A stretch of DNA of 64,000 nt, from the NCBI RefSeq assembly GCF_949987535.1, contig NW_026645840.1:20787-84786 (forward strand), read 5' to 3'. The position numbers were made by a program, and so were the translations under genes. This document shows, in pieces, positions 24,627 to 38,698 of this stretch (positions within the stretch are counted from its first letter, which is position 1; the number at the start of each line of letters is the position of its first letter). Below the pieces are notes generated by a model. It did not search any database and was not told the DNA's origin. It was given only the letters and a program-made list of their open reading frames with translations. Source of the DNA: Balaenoptera acutorostrata. Lineage: Eukaryota; Chordata; Mammalia; Artiodactyla; Balaenopteridae.

Positions 24627-26385
24627 CTTTTCATGTGCTTTCAAGGCGATTCGAATCTACCTCCTGAAATCTGTTTCCTGCAATTCTGCCTTGCTTTCAA
24701 AGCCTCTTCGTTGCCTTCCCTTAATATATTTGTGGACGAGAGGTATCATTTAAAACTCTGCAGGTTTGTGAATTGCAGTGCCCCTGAGCTCCATTTTTCA
24801 ACTCGCTTTTTTGGGAGCTGGCCGCAAAAGCGCAGGATTGCTTCAGGCCCTCTTCTGGTTCTGGGGGGCAGGCTGAGCTTGTGCTTAATTCTTCTTCCTG
24901 ATGGGAAAATAGAGTGACCTGTGCCTGTCCCAACACCTAGAGCTAGTCTCTCATTGGTTCCCCCTCTTCCCGTTCATCCTCAGGACAAATTGCAACCTGT
25001 ACGGAACAGGAGGTTAAAGGTGCTGATTCTCCAAGGAGGGAGATGGCTAGTAAATCGGCTGGAATGGCGAACCCGAGCAAAGGAGATGAGAAATGAGGTG
25101 CGTTTTAGAAACCTTTCCCGATCACACGGTGTACCATCTTCTGGGTTTCTCATGCCTGTTTTCGACGTAGGAAGATGCCCTTGAACCTGGAGATTTGGGA
25201 CCCATGGGATGGGTACCATGCAGTATTACTTGAAAGGGTCTGCGTTGGCTCACCCAACCTCACCGAACCTCTCAGCCCCAAGAGTGTCCACCCTTATGTC
25301 TCAATCAGCTGTGGGTCTAGATATGGTCAATCCAGGTTGCATCACAGCCCCTGAACGAATTTTGTAAGAATTTCTCTCTCTTTCACTGTCTTTGTTTCAC
25401 GGGTTTTGAAAAGTAATTTATTTTTATAATGGGGTTTAGCTGCTTTTCACGGCTGTGTTTATGCCGCTTTACACCCCCTTGACTCACTTACAGAGAGATA
25501 TCAATACATAGGTTTGAAGATTCTTCCTAGTCAGATATGTTCTTGTGCGGTGAATAGGGGGTGTTGAGTCCAGTTCACTGAAAAAGGAATAGGTCTTGTC
25601 TCTTACATATTGGGTTTATGGAACGGTATCGGAGCTAATTTGAAACCCTTGTTTTATGCATCACCCCACCTCACCTTTCCCGTTCAGCAGCCATAGTGTG
25701 TTTCCTAAACGTGGGACTCTGTTCTGTTTTGCAATTCAGTTCAAGTGTAGCGGTTTTTACATTCCCTCTAGAAGTGATATCTTATGATAAGTGTCTTTTT
25801 CTGTGTGACTTATTTCACTTAGAATCGTCGTACCTAAATCCACTCATCGTGCTGCTACTAGCCTTATGACGTTGATTTCATGGCTGAGTGATATTCCATT
25901 GTACATGAGGACCACAACTTCTTTATCCATTTTTCTCTTTCCTAGGATATTTAAGGTGTAATGAAGTGGGGGTTCTTGTCCGCAGAGCAGCCCTAAACTT
26001 TGGGGTGCCTGTGTCTTGCTGATTTTTAGTTTTCCCAATTTATACGGCCATGAGTAGAAGTGCCCTATGCTCTCCAAGCTGTGTTTTTTAGATGTTTCAG
26101 AACACACTGTACACTTCTCCGGAGTGGCTGTTGGCAATTTACATCCCACCCATCAGCGTAGCAAGGCTCCCATTTCTCCATGGCCGGTCCTGCATTTCTG
26201 GTTTGGACACTTTTTTCCGCATGGCCCTTTTGCCCGCTGGGAAGCGAGACTTCTTTGGAGCGCTGATTGGCCTTTCCAGGTTGCTTGGTTGGCCAAAAAG
26301 GGCGTATGCGTTTTTTCCTGAATATATTCAGGAAAAAACGCATACGCCCTTTTTGGCCAAGGGCATCATTGTCCACGTTTTGCCG
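24627..26385 (+). repeat. Satellite unit 15
   Basis: Palindrome 26289-26360. Markers 900 C, 913 G, 1356 G and 1430 A, the same set as units 23 and 34. Private 1482 T (CpG to TpG, window 26108). Confidence 0.95.
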
Positions 26386-28144
26386 CTTTTCATGTGCTTT
26401 CAAGGCGATTCGAATCTACCTCCTGAAATCTGTTTCCTGCAATTCTGCCTTGCTTTCAAAGCCTCTTCGTTGCCTTCCCTTAATATATTTGTGGACGAGA
26501 GGTATCATTTAAAACTCTGCAGGTTTGTGAATTGCAGTGCCCCTGAGCTCCATTTTTCAACTCGCTTTTTTGGGAGCTGGCCGCAAAAGCGCAGGATTGC
26601 TTCAGGCCCTCTTCTGGTTCTGGGGGGCAGGCTGAGCTTGTGCTTAATTCTTCTTCCTGATGGGAAAATAGAGTGACCTGTGCCTGTCCCAACACCTAGA
26701 GCTAGTCTCTCATTGGTTCCCCCTCTTCCCGTTCATCCTCAGGACAAATTGCAACCTGTACGGAACAGGAGGTTAAAGGTGCTGATTCTCCAAGGAGGGA
26801 GATGGCTAGTAAATCGGCTGGAATGGCGAACCCGAGCAAAGGAGATGAGAAATGAGGTGCGTTTTAGAAACCTTTCCCGATCACACGGTGTACCATCTTC
26901 TGGGTTTCTAATGCCTGTTTTCGACGTAGGAAGATGCCCTTGAACCTGGAGATTTGGGACCCATGGGATGGGTACCATGCAGTATTACTTGAAAGGGTCT
27001 GCGTTGGCTCACCCAACCTCACCGAACCTCTCAGCCCCAAGAGTGTCCACCCTTATGTCTCAATCAGCTGTGGGTCTAGATATGGTCAATCCAGGTTGCA
27101 TCACAGCCCCTGAACGAATTTTGTAAGAATTTCTCTCTCTTTCACTGTCTTTGTTTCACGGGTTTTGAAAAGTAATTTATTTTTATAATGGGGTTTAGCT
27201 GCTTTTCACGGCTGTGTTTATGCCGCTTTACACCCCCTTGACTCACTTACAGAGAGATATCAATACATAGGTTTGAAGATTCTTCCTAGTCAGATATATT
27301 CTTGTGCGGTGAATAGGGGGTGTTGAGTCCAGTTCACTGAAAAAGGAATAGGTCTTGTCTCTTACATATTGGGTTTATGGAACGGTATCGGAGCTAATTT
27401 GAAACCCTTGTTTTATGCATCACCCCACCTCACCTTTCCCGTTCAGCAGCCATAGTGTGTTTCCTAAACGTGGGACTCTGTTCTGTTTTGCAATTCAGTT
27501 CAAGTGTAGCGGTTTTTACATTCCCTCTAGAAGTGATATCTTATGATAAGTGTCTTTTTCTGTGTGACTTATTTCACTTAGAATCGTCGTACCTAAATCC
27601 ACTCATCGTGCTGCTACTAGCCTTATGACGTTGATTTCATGGCTGAGTGATATTCCATTGTACATGAGGACCACAACTTCTTTATCCATTTTTCTCTTTC
27701 CTAGGATATTTAAGGTGTAATGAAGTGGGGGTTCTTGTCCACAGAGCAGCCCTAAACTTTGGGGTGCCTGTGTCTTGCTGATTTTTAGTTTTCCCAATTT
27801 ATACGGCCATGAGTGGAAGTGCCCTATGCTCTCCAAGCTGTGTTTTTTAGATGTTTCAGAACACACCGTACACTTCTCCGGAGTGGCTGTTGGCAATTTA
27901 CATCCCACCCATCAGCGTAGCAAGGCTCCCATTTCTCCATGGCCGGTCCTGCATTTCTGGTTTGGACACTTTTTTCCGCATGGCCCTTTTGCCCGCTGGG
28001 AAGCGAGACTTCTTTGGAGCGCTGATTGGCCTTTCCAGGTTGCTTGGTTGGCCAAAAAGGGCGTATGCGTTTTTTCCTGAATATATTCAGGAAAAAACGC
28101 ATACGCCCTTTTTGGCCAAGGGCATCATTGTCCACGTTTTGCCG
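26386..28144 (+). repeat. Satellite unit 16
   Basis: Palindrome 28048-28119. 525 A (only in units 16, 17, 25) and 900 C. Confidence 0.95.
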
Positions 28145-29903
28145 CTTTTCATGTGCTTTCAAGGCGATTCGAATCTACCTCCTGAAATCTGTTTCCTGCA
28201 ATTCTGCCTTGCTTTCAAAGCCTCTTCGTTGCCTTCCCTTAATATATTTGTGGACGAGAGGTATCATTTAAAACTCTGCAGGTTTGTGAATTGCAGTGCC
28301 CCTGAGCTCCATTTTTCAACTCGCTTTTTTGGGAGCTGGCCGCAAAAGCGCAGGATTGCTTCAGGCCCTCTTCTGGTTCTGGGGGGCAGGCTGAGCTTGT
28401 GCTTAATTCTTCTTCCTGATGGGAAAATAGAGTGACCTGTGCCTGTCCCAACACCTAGAGCTAGTCTCTCATTGGTTCCCCCTCTTCCCGTTCATCCTCA
28501 GGACAAATTGCAACCTGTACGGAACAGGAGGTTAAAGGTGCTGATTCTCCAAGGAGGGAGATGGCTAGTAAATCGGCTGGAATGGCGAACCCGAGCAAAG
28601 GAGATGAGAAATGAGGTGCGTTTTAGAAACCTTTCCCGATCACACGGTGTACCATCTTCTGGGTTTCTAATGCCTGTTTTCGACGTAGGAAGATGCCCTT
28701 GAACCTGGAGATTTGGGACCCATGGGATGGGTACCATGCAGTATTACTTGAAAGGGTCTGCGTTGGCTCACCCAACCTCACCGAACCTCTCAGCCCCAAG
28801 AGTGTCCACCCTTATGTCTCAATCAGCTGTGGGTCTAGATATGGTCAATCCAGGTTGCATCACAGCCCCTGAACGAATTTTGTAAGAATATCTCTCTCTT
28901 TCACTGTCTTTGTTTCACGGGTTTTGAAAAGTAATTTATTTTTATAATGGGGTTTAGCTGCTTTTCACGGCTGTGTTTATGCCGCTTTACACCCCCTTGA
29001 CTCACTTACAGAGAGATATCAATACATAGGTTTGAAGATTCTTCCTAGTCAGATATATTCTTGTGCGGTGAATAGGGGGTGTTGAGTCCAGTTCACTGAA
29101 AAAGGAATAGGTCTTGTCTCTTACATATTGGGTTTATGGAACGGTATCTGAGCTAATTTGAAACCCTTGTTTTATGCATCACCCCACCTCACCTTTCCCG
29201 TTCAGCAGCCATAGTGTGTTTCCTAAACGTGGGACTCTGTTCTGTTTTGCAATTCAGTTCAAGTGTAGCGGTTTTTACATTCCCTCTAGAAGTGATATCT
29301 TATGATAAGTGTCTTTTTCTGTGTGACTTATTTCACTTAGAATCGTCGTACCTAAATCCACTCATCGTGCTGCTACTAGCCTTATGACGTTGATTTCATG
29401 GCTGAGTGATATTCCATTGTACATGAGGACCACAACTTCTTTATCCATTTTTCTCTTTCCTAGGATATTTAAGGTGTAATGAAGTGGGGGTTCTTGTCCA
29501 CAGAGCAGCCCTAAACTTTGGGGTGCCTGTGTCTTGCTGATTTTTAGTTTTCCCAATTTATACGGCCATGAGTGGAAGTGCCCTATGCTCTCCAAGCTGT
29601 GGTTTTTAGATGTTTCAGAACACACCGTACACTTCTCCGGAGTGGCTGTTGGCAATTTACATCCCACCCATCAGCGTAGCAAGGCTCCCATTTCTCCATG
29701 GCCGGTCCTGCATTTCTGGTTTGGACACTTTTTTCCGCATGGCCCTTTTGCCCGCTGGGAAGCGAGACTTCTTTGGAGCGCTGATTGGCCTTTCCAGGTT
29801 GCTTGGTTGGCCAAAAAGGGCGTATGCGTTTTTTCCTGAATATATTCAGGAAAAAACGCATACGCCCTTTTTGGCCAAGGGCATCATTGTCCACGTTTTG
29901 CCG
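28145..29903 (+). repeat. Satellite unit 17
   Basis: Palindrome 29807-29878. 525 A and 746 A together, as in unit 25 only; also 900 C, 1005 T and 1458 G. Confidence 0.95.
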
Positions 29904-31662
29904 CTTTTCATGTGCTTTCAAGGCGATTCGAATCTACCTCCTGAAATCTGTTTCCTGCAATTCTGCCTTGCTTTCAAAGCCTCTTCGTTGCCTTCCCTTA
30001 ATATATTTGTGGACGAGAGGTATCATTTAAAACTCTGCAGGTTTGTGAATTGCAGTGCCCCTGAGCTCCATTTTTCAACTCGCTTTTTTGGGAGCTGGCC
30101 GCAAAAGCGCAGGATTGCTTCAGGCCCTCTTCTGATTCTGGGGGGCAGGCTGAGCTTGTGCTTAATTCTTCTTCCTGATGGGAAAATAGAGTGACCTGTG
30201 CCTGTCCCAACACCTAGAGCTAGTCTCTCATTGGTTCCCCCTCTTCCCGTTCATCCTCAGGACAAATTGCAACCTGTACGGAACAGGAGGTTAAAGGTGC
30301 TGATTCTCCAAGGAGGGAGATGGCTAGTAAATCGGCTGGAATGGCGAACCCGAGCAAAGGAGATGAGAAATGAGGTGCGTTTTAGAAACCTTTCCCGATC
30401 ACACGGTGTACCATCTTCTGGGTTTCTCATGCCTGTTTTCGACGTAGGAAGATGCCCTTGAACCTGGAGATTTGGGACCCATGGGATGGGTACCATGCAG
30501 TATTACTTGAAAGGGTCTGCGTTGGCTCACCCAACCTCACCGAACCTCTCAGCCCCAAGAGTGTCCACCCTTATGTCTCAATCAGCTGTGGGTCTAGATA
30601 TGGTCAATCCAGGTTGCATCACAGCCCCTGAACGAATTTTGTAAGAATTTCTCTCTCTTTCACTGTCTTTGTTTCACGGGTTTTGAAAAGTAATTTATTT
30701 TTATAATGGGGTTTAGCTGCTTTTCACGGCTGTGTTTATGCCGCTTTACACCCCCTTGACTCACTTACAGAGAGATATCAATACATAGGTTTGAAGATTC
30801 TTACTAGTCAGATATATTCTTGTGCGGTGAATAGGGGGTGTTGAGTCCAGTTCACTGAAAAAGGAATAGGTCTTGTCTCTTACATATTGGGTTTATGGAA
30901 CGGTATCTGAGCTAATTTGAAACCCTTGTTTTATGCATCACCCCACCTCACCTTTCCCGTTCAGCAGCCATAGTGTGTTTCCTAAACGTGGGACTCTGTT
31001 CTGTTTTGCAATTCAGTTCAAGTGTAGCGGTTTTTACATTCCCTCTAGAAGTCATATCTTATGATAAGTGTCTTTTTCTGTGTGACTTATTTCACTTAGA
31101 ATCGTCGTACCTAAATCCACTCATCGTGCTGCTACTAGCCTTATGACGTTGATTTCATGGCTGAGTGATATTCCATTGTACATGAGGACCACAACTTCTT
31201 TATCCATTTTTCTCTTTCCTAGGATATTTAAGGTGTAATGAAGTGGGGGTTCTTGTCCACAGAGCAGCCCTAAACTTTGGGGTGCCTGTGTCTTGCTGAT
31301 TTTTAGTTTTCCCAATTTATACGGCCATGAGTGGAAGTGCCCTATGCTCTCCAAGCTGTGTTTTTTAGATGTTTCAGAACACACCGTACACTTCTCCGGA
31401 GTGGCTGTTGGCAATTTACATCCCACCCATCAGCGTAGCAAGGCTCCCATTTCTCCATGGCCGGTCCTGCATTTCTGGTTTGGACACTTTTTTCCGCATG
31501 GCCCTTTTGCCCGCTGGGAAGCGAGACTTCTTTGGAGCGCTGATTGGCCTTTCCAGGTTGCTTGGTTGGCCAAAAAGGGCGTATGCGTTTTTTCCTGAAT
31601 ATATTCAGGAAAAAACGCATACGCCCTTTTTGGCCAAGGGCATCATTGTCCACGTTTTGCCG
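29904..31662 (+). repeat. Satellite unit 18
   Basis: Palindrome 31566-31637. 232 A, 1005 T and 1150 C, the same set as unit 21 three units later. No private change found. Confidence 0.95.
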
Positions 31663-33421
31663 CTTTTCATGTGCTTTCAAGGCGATTCGAATCTACCTCC
31701 TGAAATCTGTTTCCTGCAATTCTGCCTTGCTTTCAAAGCCTCTTCGTTGCCTTCCCTTAATATATTTGTGGACGAGAGGTATCATTTAAAACTCTGCAGG
31801 TTTGTGAATTGCAGTGCCCCTGAGCTCCATTTTTCAACTCGCTTTTTTGGGAGCTGGCCGCAAAAGCGCAGGATTGCTTCAGGCCCTCTTCTGGTTCTGG
31901 GGGGCAGGCTGAGCTTGTGCTTAATTCTTCTTCCTGATGGGAAAATAGAGTGACCTGTGCCTGTCCCAACACCTAGAGCTAGTCTCTCATTGGTTCCCCC
32001 TCTTCCCGTTCATCCTCAGGACAAATTGCAACCTGTACGGAACAGGAGGTTAAAGGTGCTGATTCTCCAAGGAGGGAGATGGCTAGTAAATCGGCTGGAA
32101 TGGCGAACCCGAGCAAAGGAGATGAGAAATGAGGTGCGTTTTAGAAACCTTTCCCGATCACACGGTGTACCATCTTCTGGGTTTCTCATGCCTGTTTTCG
32201 ACGTAGGAAGATGCCCTTGAACCTGGAGATTTGGGACCCATGGGATGGGTACCATGCAGTATTACTTGAAAGGGTCTGCGTTGGCTCACCCAACCTCACC
32301 GAACCTCTCAGCCCCAAGAGTGTCCACCCTTATGTCTCAATCAGCTGTGGGTCTAGATATGGTCAATCCAGGTTGCATCACAGCCCCTGAACGAATTTTG
32401 TAAGAATTTCTCTCTCTTTCACTGTCTTTGTTTCACGGGTTTTGAAAAGTAATTTATTTTTATAATGGGGTTTAGCTGCTTTTCACGGCTGTGTTTATGC
32501 CGCTTTACACCCCCTTGACTCACTTACAGAGAGATATCAATACATAGGTTTGAAGATTCTTACTAGTCAGATATATTCTTGTGCGGTGAATAGGGGGTGT
32601 TGAGTCCAGTTCACTGAAAAAGGAATAGGTCTTGTCTCTTACATATTGGGTTTATGGAACGGTATCTGAGCTAATTTGAAACCCTTGTTTTATGCATCAC
32701 CCCACCTCACCTTTCCCGTTCAGCAGCCATAGTGTGTTTCCTAAACGTGGGACTCTGTTCTGTTTTGCAATTCAGTTCAAGTGTAGCGGTTTTTACATTC
32801 CCTCTAGAAGTCATATCTTATGATAAGTGTCTTTTTCTGTGTGACTTATTTCACTTAGAATCGTCGTACCTAAATCCACTCATCGTGCTGCTACTAGCCT
32901 TATGACGTTGATTTCATGGCTGAGTGATATTCCATTGTACATGAGGACCACAACTTCTTTATCCATTTTTCTCTTTCCTAGGATATTTAAGGTGTAATGA
33001 AGTGGGGGTTCTTGTCCACAGAGCAGCCCTAAACTTTGGGGTGCCTGTGTCTTGCTGATTTTTAGTTTTCCCAATTTATACGGCCATGAGTGGAAGTGCC
33101 CTATGCTCTCCAAGCTGTGTTTTTTAGATGTTTCAGAACACACCGTACACTTCTCCGGAGTGGCTGTTGGCAATTTACATCCCACCCATCAGCGTAGCAA
33201 GGCTCCCATTTCTCCATGGCCGGTCCTGCATTTCTGGTTTGGACACTTTTTTCCGCATGGCCCTTTTGCCCGCTGGGAAGCGAGACTTCTTTGGAGCGCT
33301 GATTGGCCTTTCCAGGTTGCTTGGTTGGCCAAAAAGGGCGTATGCGTTTTTTCCTGAATATATTCAGGAAAAAACGCATACGCCCTTTTTGGCCAAGGGC
33401 ATCATTGTCCACGTTTTGCCG
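31663..33421 (+). repeat. Satellite unit 19
   Basis: Palindrome 33325-33396. 1005 T and 1150 C as in unit 18, but with the common G at 232. Confidence 0.95.
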
Positions 33422-35180
33422 CTTTTCATGTGCTTTCAAGGCGATTCGAATCTACCTCCTGAAATCTGTTTCCTGCAATTCTGCCTTGCTTTCAAAGCCT
33501 CTTCGTTGCCTTCCCTTAATATATTTGTGGACGAGAGGTATCATTTAAAACTCTGCAGGTTTGTGAATTGCAGTGCCCCTGAGCTCCATTTTTCAACTCG
33601 CTTTTTTGGGAGCTGGCCGCAAAAGCGCAGGATTGCTTCAGGCCCTCTTCTGGTTCTGGGGGGCAGGCTGAGCTTGTGCTTAATTCTTCTTCCTGATGGG
33701 AAAATAGAGTGACCTGTGCCTGTCCCAACACCTAGAGCTAGTCTCTCATTGGTTCCCCCTCTTCCCGTTCATCCTCAGGACAAATTGCAACCTGTACGGA
33801 ACAGGAGGTTAAAGGTGCTGATTCTCCAAGGAGGGAGATGGCTAGTAAATCGGCTGGAATGGCGAACCCGAGCAAAGGAGATGAGAAATGAGGTGCGTTT
33901 TAGAAACCTTTCCCGATCACACGGTGTACCATCTTCTGGGTTTCTCATGCCTGTTTTCGACGTAGGAAGATGCCCTTGAACCTGGAGATTTGGGACCCAT
34001 GGGATGGGTACCATGCAGTATTACTTGAAAGGGTCTGCGTTGGCTCACCCAACCTCACCGAACCTCTCAGCCCCAAGAGTGTCCACCCTTATGTCTCAAT
34101 CAGCTGTGGGTCTAGATATGGTCAATCCAGGTTGCATCACAGCCCCTGAACGAATTTTGTAAGAATTTCTCTCTCTTTCACTGTCTTTGTTTCACGGGTT
34201 TTGAAAAGTAATTTATTTTTATAATGGGGTTTAGCTGCTTTTCACGGCTGTGTTTATGCCGCTTTACACCCCCTTGACTCACTTACAGAGAGATATCAAT
34301 ACATAGGTTTGAAGATTCTTACTAGTCAGATATATTCTTGTGCGGTGAATAGGGGGTGTTGAGTCCAGTTCACTGAAAAAGGAATAGGTCTTGTCTCTTA
34401 CATATTGGGTTTATGGAACGGTATCGGAGCTAATTTGAAACCCTTGTTTTATGCATCACCCCACCTCACCTTTCCCGTTCAGCAGCCATAGTGTGTTTCC
34501 TAAACGTGGGACTCTGTTCTGTTTTGCAATTCAGTTCAAGTGTAGCGGTTTTTACATTCCCTCTAGAAGTGATATCTTATGATAAGTGTCTTTTTCTGTG
34601 TGACTTATTTCACTTAGAATCGTCGTACCTAAATCCACTCATCGTGCTGCTACTAGCCTTATGACGTTGATTTCATGGCTGAGTGATATTCCATTGTACA
34701 TGAGGACCACAACTTCTTTATCCATTTTTCTCTTTCCTAGGATATTTAAGGTGTAATGAAGTGGGGGTTCTTGTCCACAGAGCAGCCCTAAACTTTGGGG
34801 TGCCTGTGTCTTGCTGATTTTTAGTTTTCCCAATTTATACAGCCATGAGTGGAAGTGCCCTATGCTCTCCAAGCTGTGGTTTTTAGATGTTTCAGAACAC
34901 ACCGTACACTTCTCCGGAGTGGCTGTTGGCAATTTACATCCCACCCATCAGCGTAGCAAGGCTCCCATTTCTCCATGGCCGGTCCTGCATTTCTGGTTTG
35001 GACACTTTTTTCCGCATGGCCCTTTTGCCCGCTGGGAAGCGAGACTTCTTTGGAGCGCTGATTGGCCTTTCCAGGTTGCTTGGTTGGCCAAAAAGGGCGT
35101 ATGCGTTTTTTCCTGAATATATTCAGGAAAAAACGCATACGCCCTTTTTGGCCAAGGGCATCATTGTCCACGTTTTGCCG
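33422..35180 (+). repeat. Satellite unit 20
   Basis: Palindrome 35084-35155. 1420 A (shared with unit 13) and 1458 G (as unit 17). Confidence 0.95.
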
Positions 35181-36939
35181 CTTTTCATGTGCTTTCAAGG
35201 CGATTCGAATCTACCTCCTGAAATCTGTTTCCTGCAATTCTGCCTTGCTTTCAAAGCCTCTTCGTTGCCTTCCCTTAATATATTTGTGGACGAGAGGTAT
35301 CATTTAAAACTCTGCAGGTTTGTGAATTGCAGTGCCCCTGAGCTCCATTTTTCAACTCGCTTTTTTGGGAGCTGGCCGCAAAAGCGCAGGATTGCTTCAG
35401 GCCCTCTTCTGATTCTGGGGGGCAGGCTGAGCTTGTGCTTAATTCTTCTTCCTGATGGGAAAATAGAGTGACCTGTGCCTGTCCCAACACCTAGAGCTAG
35501 TCTCTCATTGGTTCCCCCTCTTCCCGTTCATCCTCAGGACAAATTGCAACCTGTACGGAACAGGAGGTTAAAGGTGCTGATTCTCCAAGGAGGGAGATGG
35601 CTAGTAAATCGGCTGGAATGGCGAACCCGAGCAAAGGAGATGAGAAATGAGGTGCGTTTTAGAAACCTTTCCCGATCACACGGTGTACCATCTTCTGGGT
35701 TTCTCATGCCTGTTTTCGACGTAGGAAGATGCCCTTGAACCTGGAGATTTGGGACCCATGGGATGGGTACCATGCAGTATTACTTGAAAGGGTCTGCGTT
35801 GGCTCACCCAACCTCACCGAACCTCTCAGCCCCAAGAGTGTCCACCCTTATGTCTCAATCAGCTGTGGGTCTAGATATGGTCAATCCAGGTTGCATCACA
35901 GCCCCTGAACGAATTTTGTAAGAATTTCTCTCTCTTTCACTGTCTTTGTTTCACGGGTTTTGAAAAGTAATTTATTTTTATAATGGGGTTTAGCTGCTTT
36001 TCACGGCTGTGTTTATGCCGCTTTACACCCCCTTGACTCACTTACAGAGAGATATCAATACATAGGTTTGAAGATTCTTACTAGTCAGATATATTCTTGT
36101 GCGGTGAATAGGGGGTGTTGAGTCCAGTTCACTGAAAAAGGAATAGGTCTTGTCTCTTACATATTGGGTTTATGGAACGGTATCTGAGCTAATTTGAAAC
36201 CCTTGTTTTATGCATCACCCCACCTCACCTTTCCCGTTCAGCAGCCATAGTGTGTTTCCTAAACGTGGGACTCTGTTCTGTTTTGCAATTCAGTTCAAGT
36301 GTAGCGGTTTTTACATTCCCTCTAGAAGTCATATCTTATGATAAGTGTCTTTTTCTGTGTGACTTATTTCACTTAGAATCGTCGTACCTAAATCCACTCA
36401 TCGTGCTGCTACTAGCCTTATGACGTTGATTTCATGGCTGAGTGATATTCCATTGTACATGAGGACCACAACTTCTTTATCCATTTTTCTCTTTCCTAGG
36501 ATATTTAAGGTGTAATGAAGTGGGGGTTCTTGTCCACAGAGCAGCCCTAAACTTTGGGGTGCCTGTGTCTTGCTGATTTTTAGTTTTCCCAATTTATACG
36601 GCCATGAGTGGAAGTGCCCTATGCTCTCCAAGCTGTGTTTTTTAGATGTTTCAGAACACACCGTACACTTCTCCGGAGTGGCTGTTGGCAATTTACATCC
36701 CACCCATCAGCGTAGCAAGGCTCCCATTTCTCCATGGCCGGTCCTGCATTTCTGGTTTGGACACTTTTTTCCGCATGGCCCTTTTGCCCGCTGGGAAGCG
36801 AGACTTCTTTGGAGCGCTGATTGGCCTTTCCAGGTTGCTTGGTTGGCCAAAAAGGGCGTATGCGTTTTTTCCTGAATATATTCAGGAAAAAACGCATACG
36901 CCCTTTTTGGCCAAGGGCATCATTGTCCACGTTTTGCCG
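35181..36939 (+). repeat. Satellite unit 21
   Basis: Palindrome 36843-36914. 232 A, 1005 T and 1150 C as in unit 18. Confidence 0.95.
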
Positions 36940-38698
36940 CTTTTCATGTGCTTTCAAGGCGATTCGAATCTACCTCCTGAAATCTGTTTCCTGCAATTCT
37001 GCCTTGCTTTCAAAGCCTCTTCGTTGCCTTCCCTTAATATATTTGTGGACGAGAGGTATCATTTAAAACTCTGCAGGTTTGTGAATTGCAGTGCCCCTGA
37101 GCTCCATTTTTCAACTCGCTTTTTTGGGAGCTGGCCGCAAAAGCGCAGGATTGCTTCAGGCCCTCTTCTGGTTCTGGGGGGCAGGCTGAGCTTGTGCTTA
37201 ATTCTTCTTCCTGATGGGAAAATAGAGTGACCTGTGCCTGTCCCAACACCTAGAGCTAGTCTCTCATTGGTTCCCCCTCTTCCCGTTCATCCTCAGGACA
37301 AATTGCAACCTGTACGGAACAGGAGGTTAAAGGTGCTGATTCTCCAAGGAGGGAGATGGCTAGTAAATCGGCTGGAATGGCGAACCCGAGCAAAGGAGAT
37401 GAGAAATGAGGTGCGTTTTAGAAACCTTTCCCGATCACACGGTGTACCATCTTCTGGGTTTCTCATGCCTGTTTTCGACGTAGGAAGATGCCCTTGAACC
37501 TGGAGATTTGGGACCCATGGGATGGGTACCATGCAGTATTACTTGAAAGGGTCTGCGTTGGCTCACCCAACCTCACCGAACCTCTCAGCCCCAAGAGTGT
37601 CCACCCTTATGTCTCAATCAGCTGTGGGTCTAGATATGGTCAATCCAGGTTGCATCACAGCCCCTGAACGAATTTTGTAAGAATTTCTCTCTCTTTCACT
37701 GTCTTTGTTTCACGGGTTTTGAAAAGTAATTTATTTTTATAATGGGGTTTAGCTGCTTTTCACGGCTGTGTTTATGCCGCTTTACACCCCCTTGACTCAC
37801 TTACAGAGAGATATCAATACATAGGTTTGAAGATTCTTACTAGTCAGATATATTCTTGTGCGGTGAATAGGGGGTGTTGAGTCCAGTTCACTGAAAAAGG
37901 AATAGGTCTTGTCTCTTACATATTGGGTTTATGGAACGGTATCGGAGCTAATTTGAAACCCTTGTTTTATGCATCACCCCACCTCACCTTTCCCGTTCAG
38001 CAGCCATAGTGTGTTTCCTAAACGTGGGACTCTGTTCTGTTTTGCAATTCAGTTCAAGTGTAGCGGTTTTTACATTCCCTCTAGAAGTGATATCTTATGA
38101 TAAGTGTCTTTTTCTGTGTGACTTATTTCACTTAGAATCGTCGTACCTAAATCCACTCATCGTGCTGCTACTAGCCTTATGACGTTGATTTCATGGCTGA
38201 GTGATATTCCATTGTACATGAGGACCACAACTTCTTTATGCATTTTTCTCTTTCCTAGGATATTTAAGGTGTAATGAAGTGGGGATTCTTGTCCACAGAG
38301 CAGCCCTAAACTTTGGGGTGCCTGTGTCTTGCTGATTTTTAGTTTTCCCAATTTATACGGCCATGAGTAGAAGTGCCCTATGCTCTCCAAGCTGTGGTTT
38401 TTAGATGTTTCAGAACACACCGTACACTTCTCCGGAGTGGCTGTTGGCAATTTACATCCCACCCATCAGCGTAGCAAGGCTCCCATTTCTCCATGGCCGG
38501 TCCTGCATTTCTGGTTTGGACACTTTTTTCCGCATGGCCCTTTTGCCCGCTGGGAAGCGAGACTTCTTTGGAGCGCTGATTGGCCTTTCCAGGTTGCTTG
38601 GTTGGCCAAAAAGGGCGTATGCGTTTTTTCCTGAATATATTCAGGAAAAAACGCATACGCCCTTTTTGGCCAAGGGCATCATTGTCCACGTTTTGCCG
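36940..38698 (+). repeat. Satellite unit 22
   Basis: Palindrome 38602-38673. 1430 A plus 1458 G as unit 14. Private: 1301 G and 1346 A. Confidence 0.95.
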
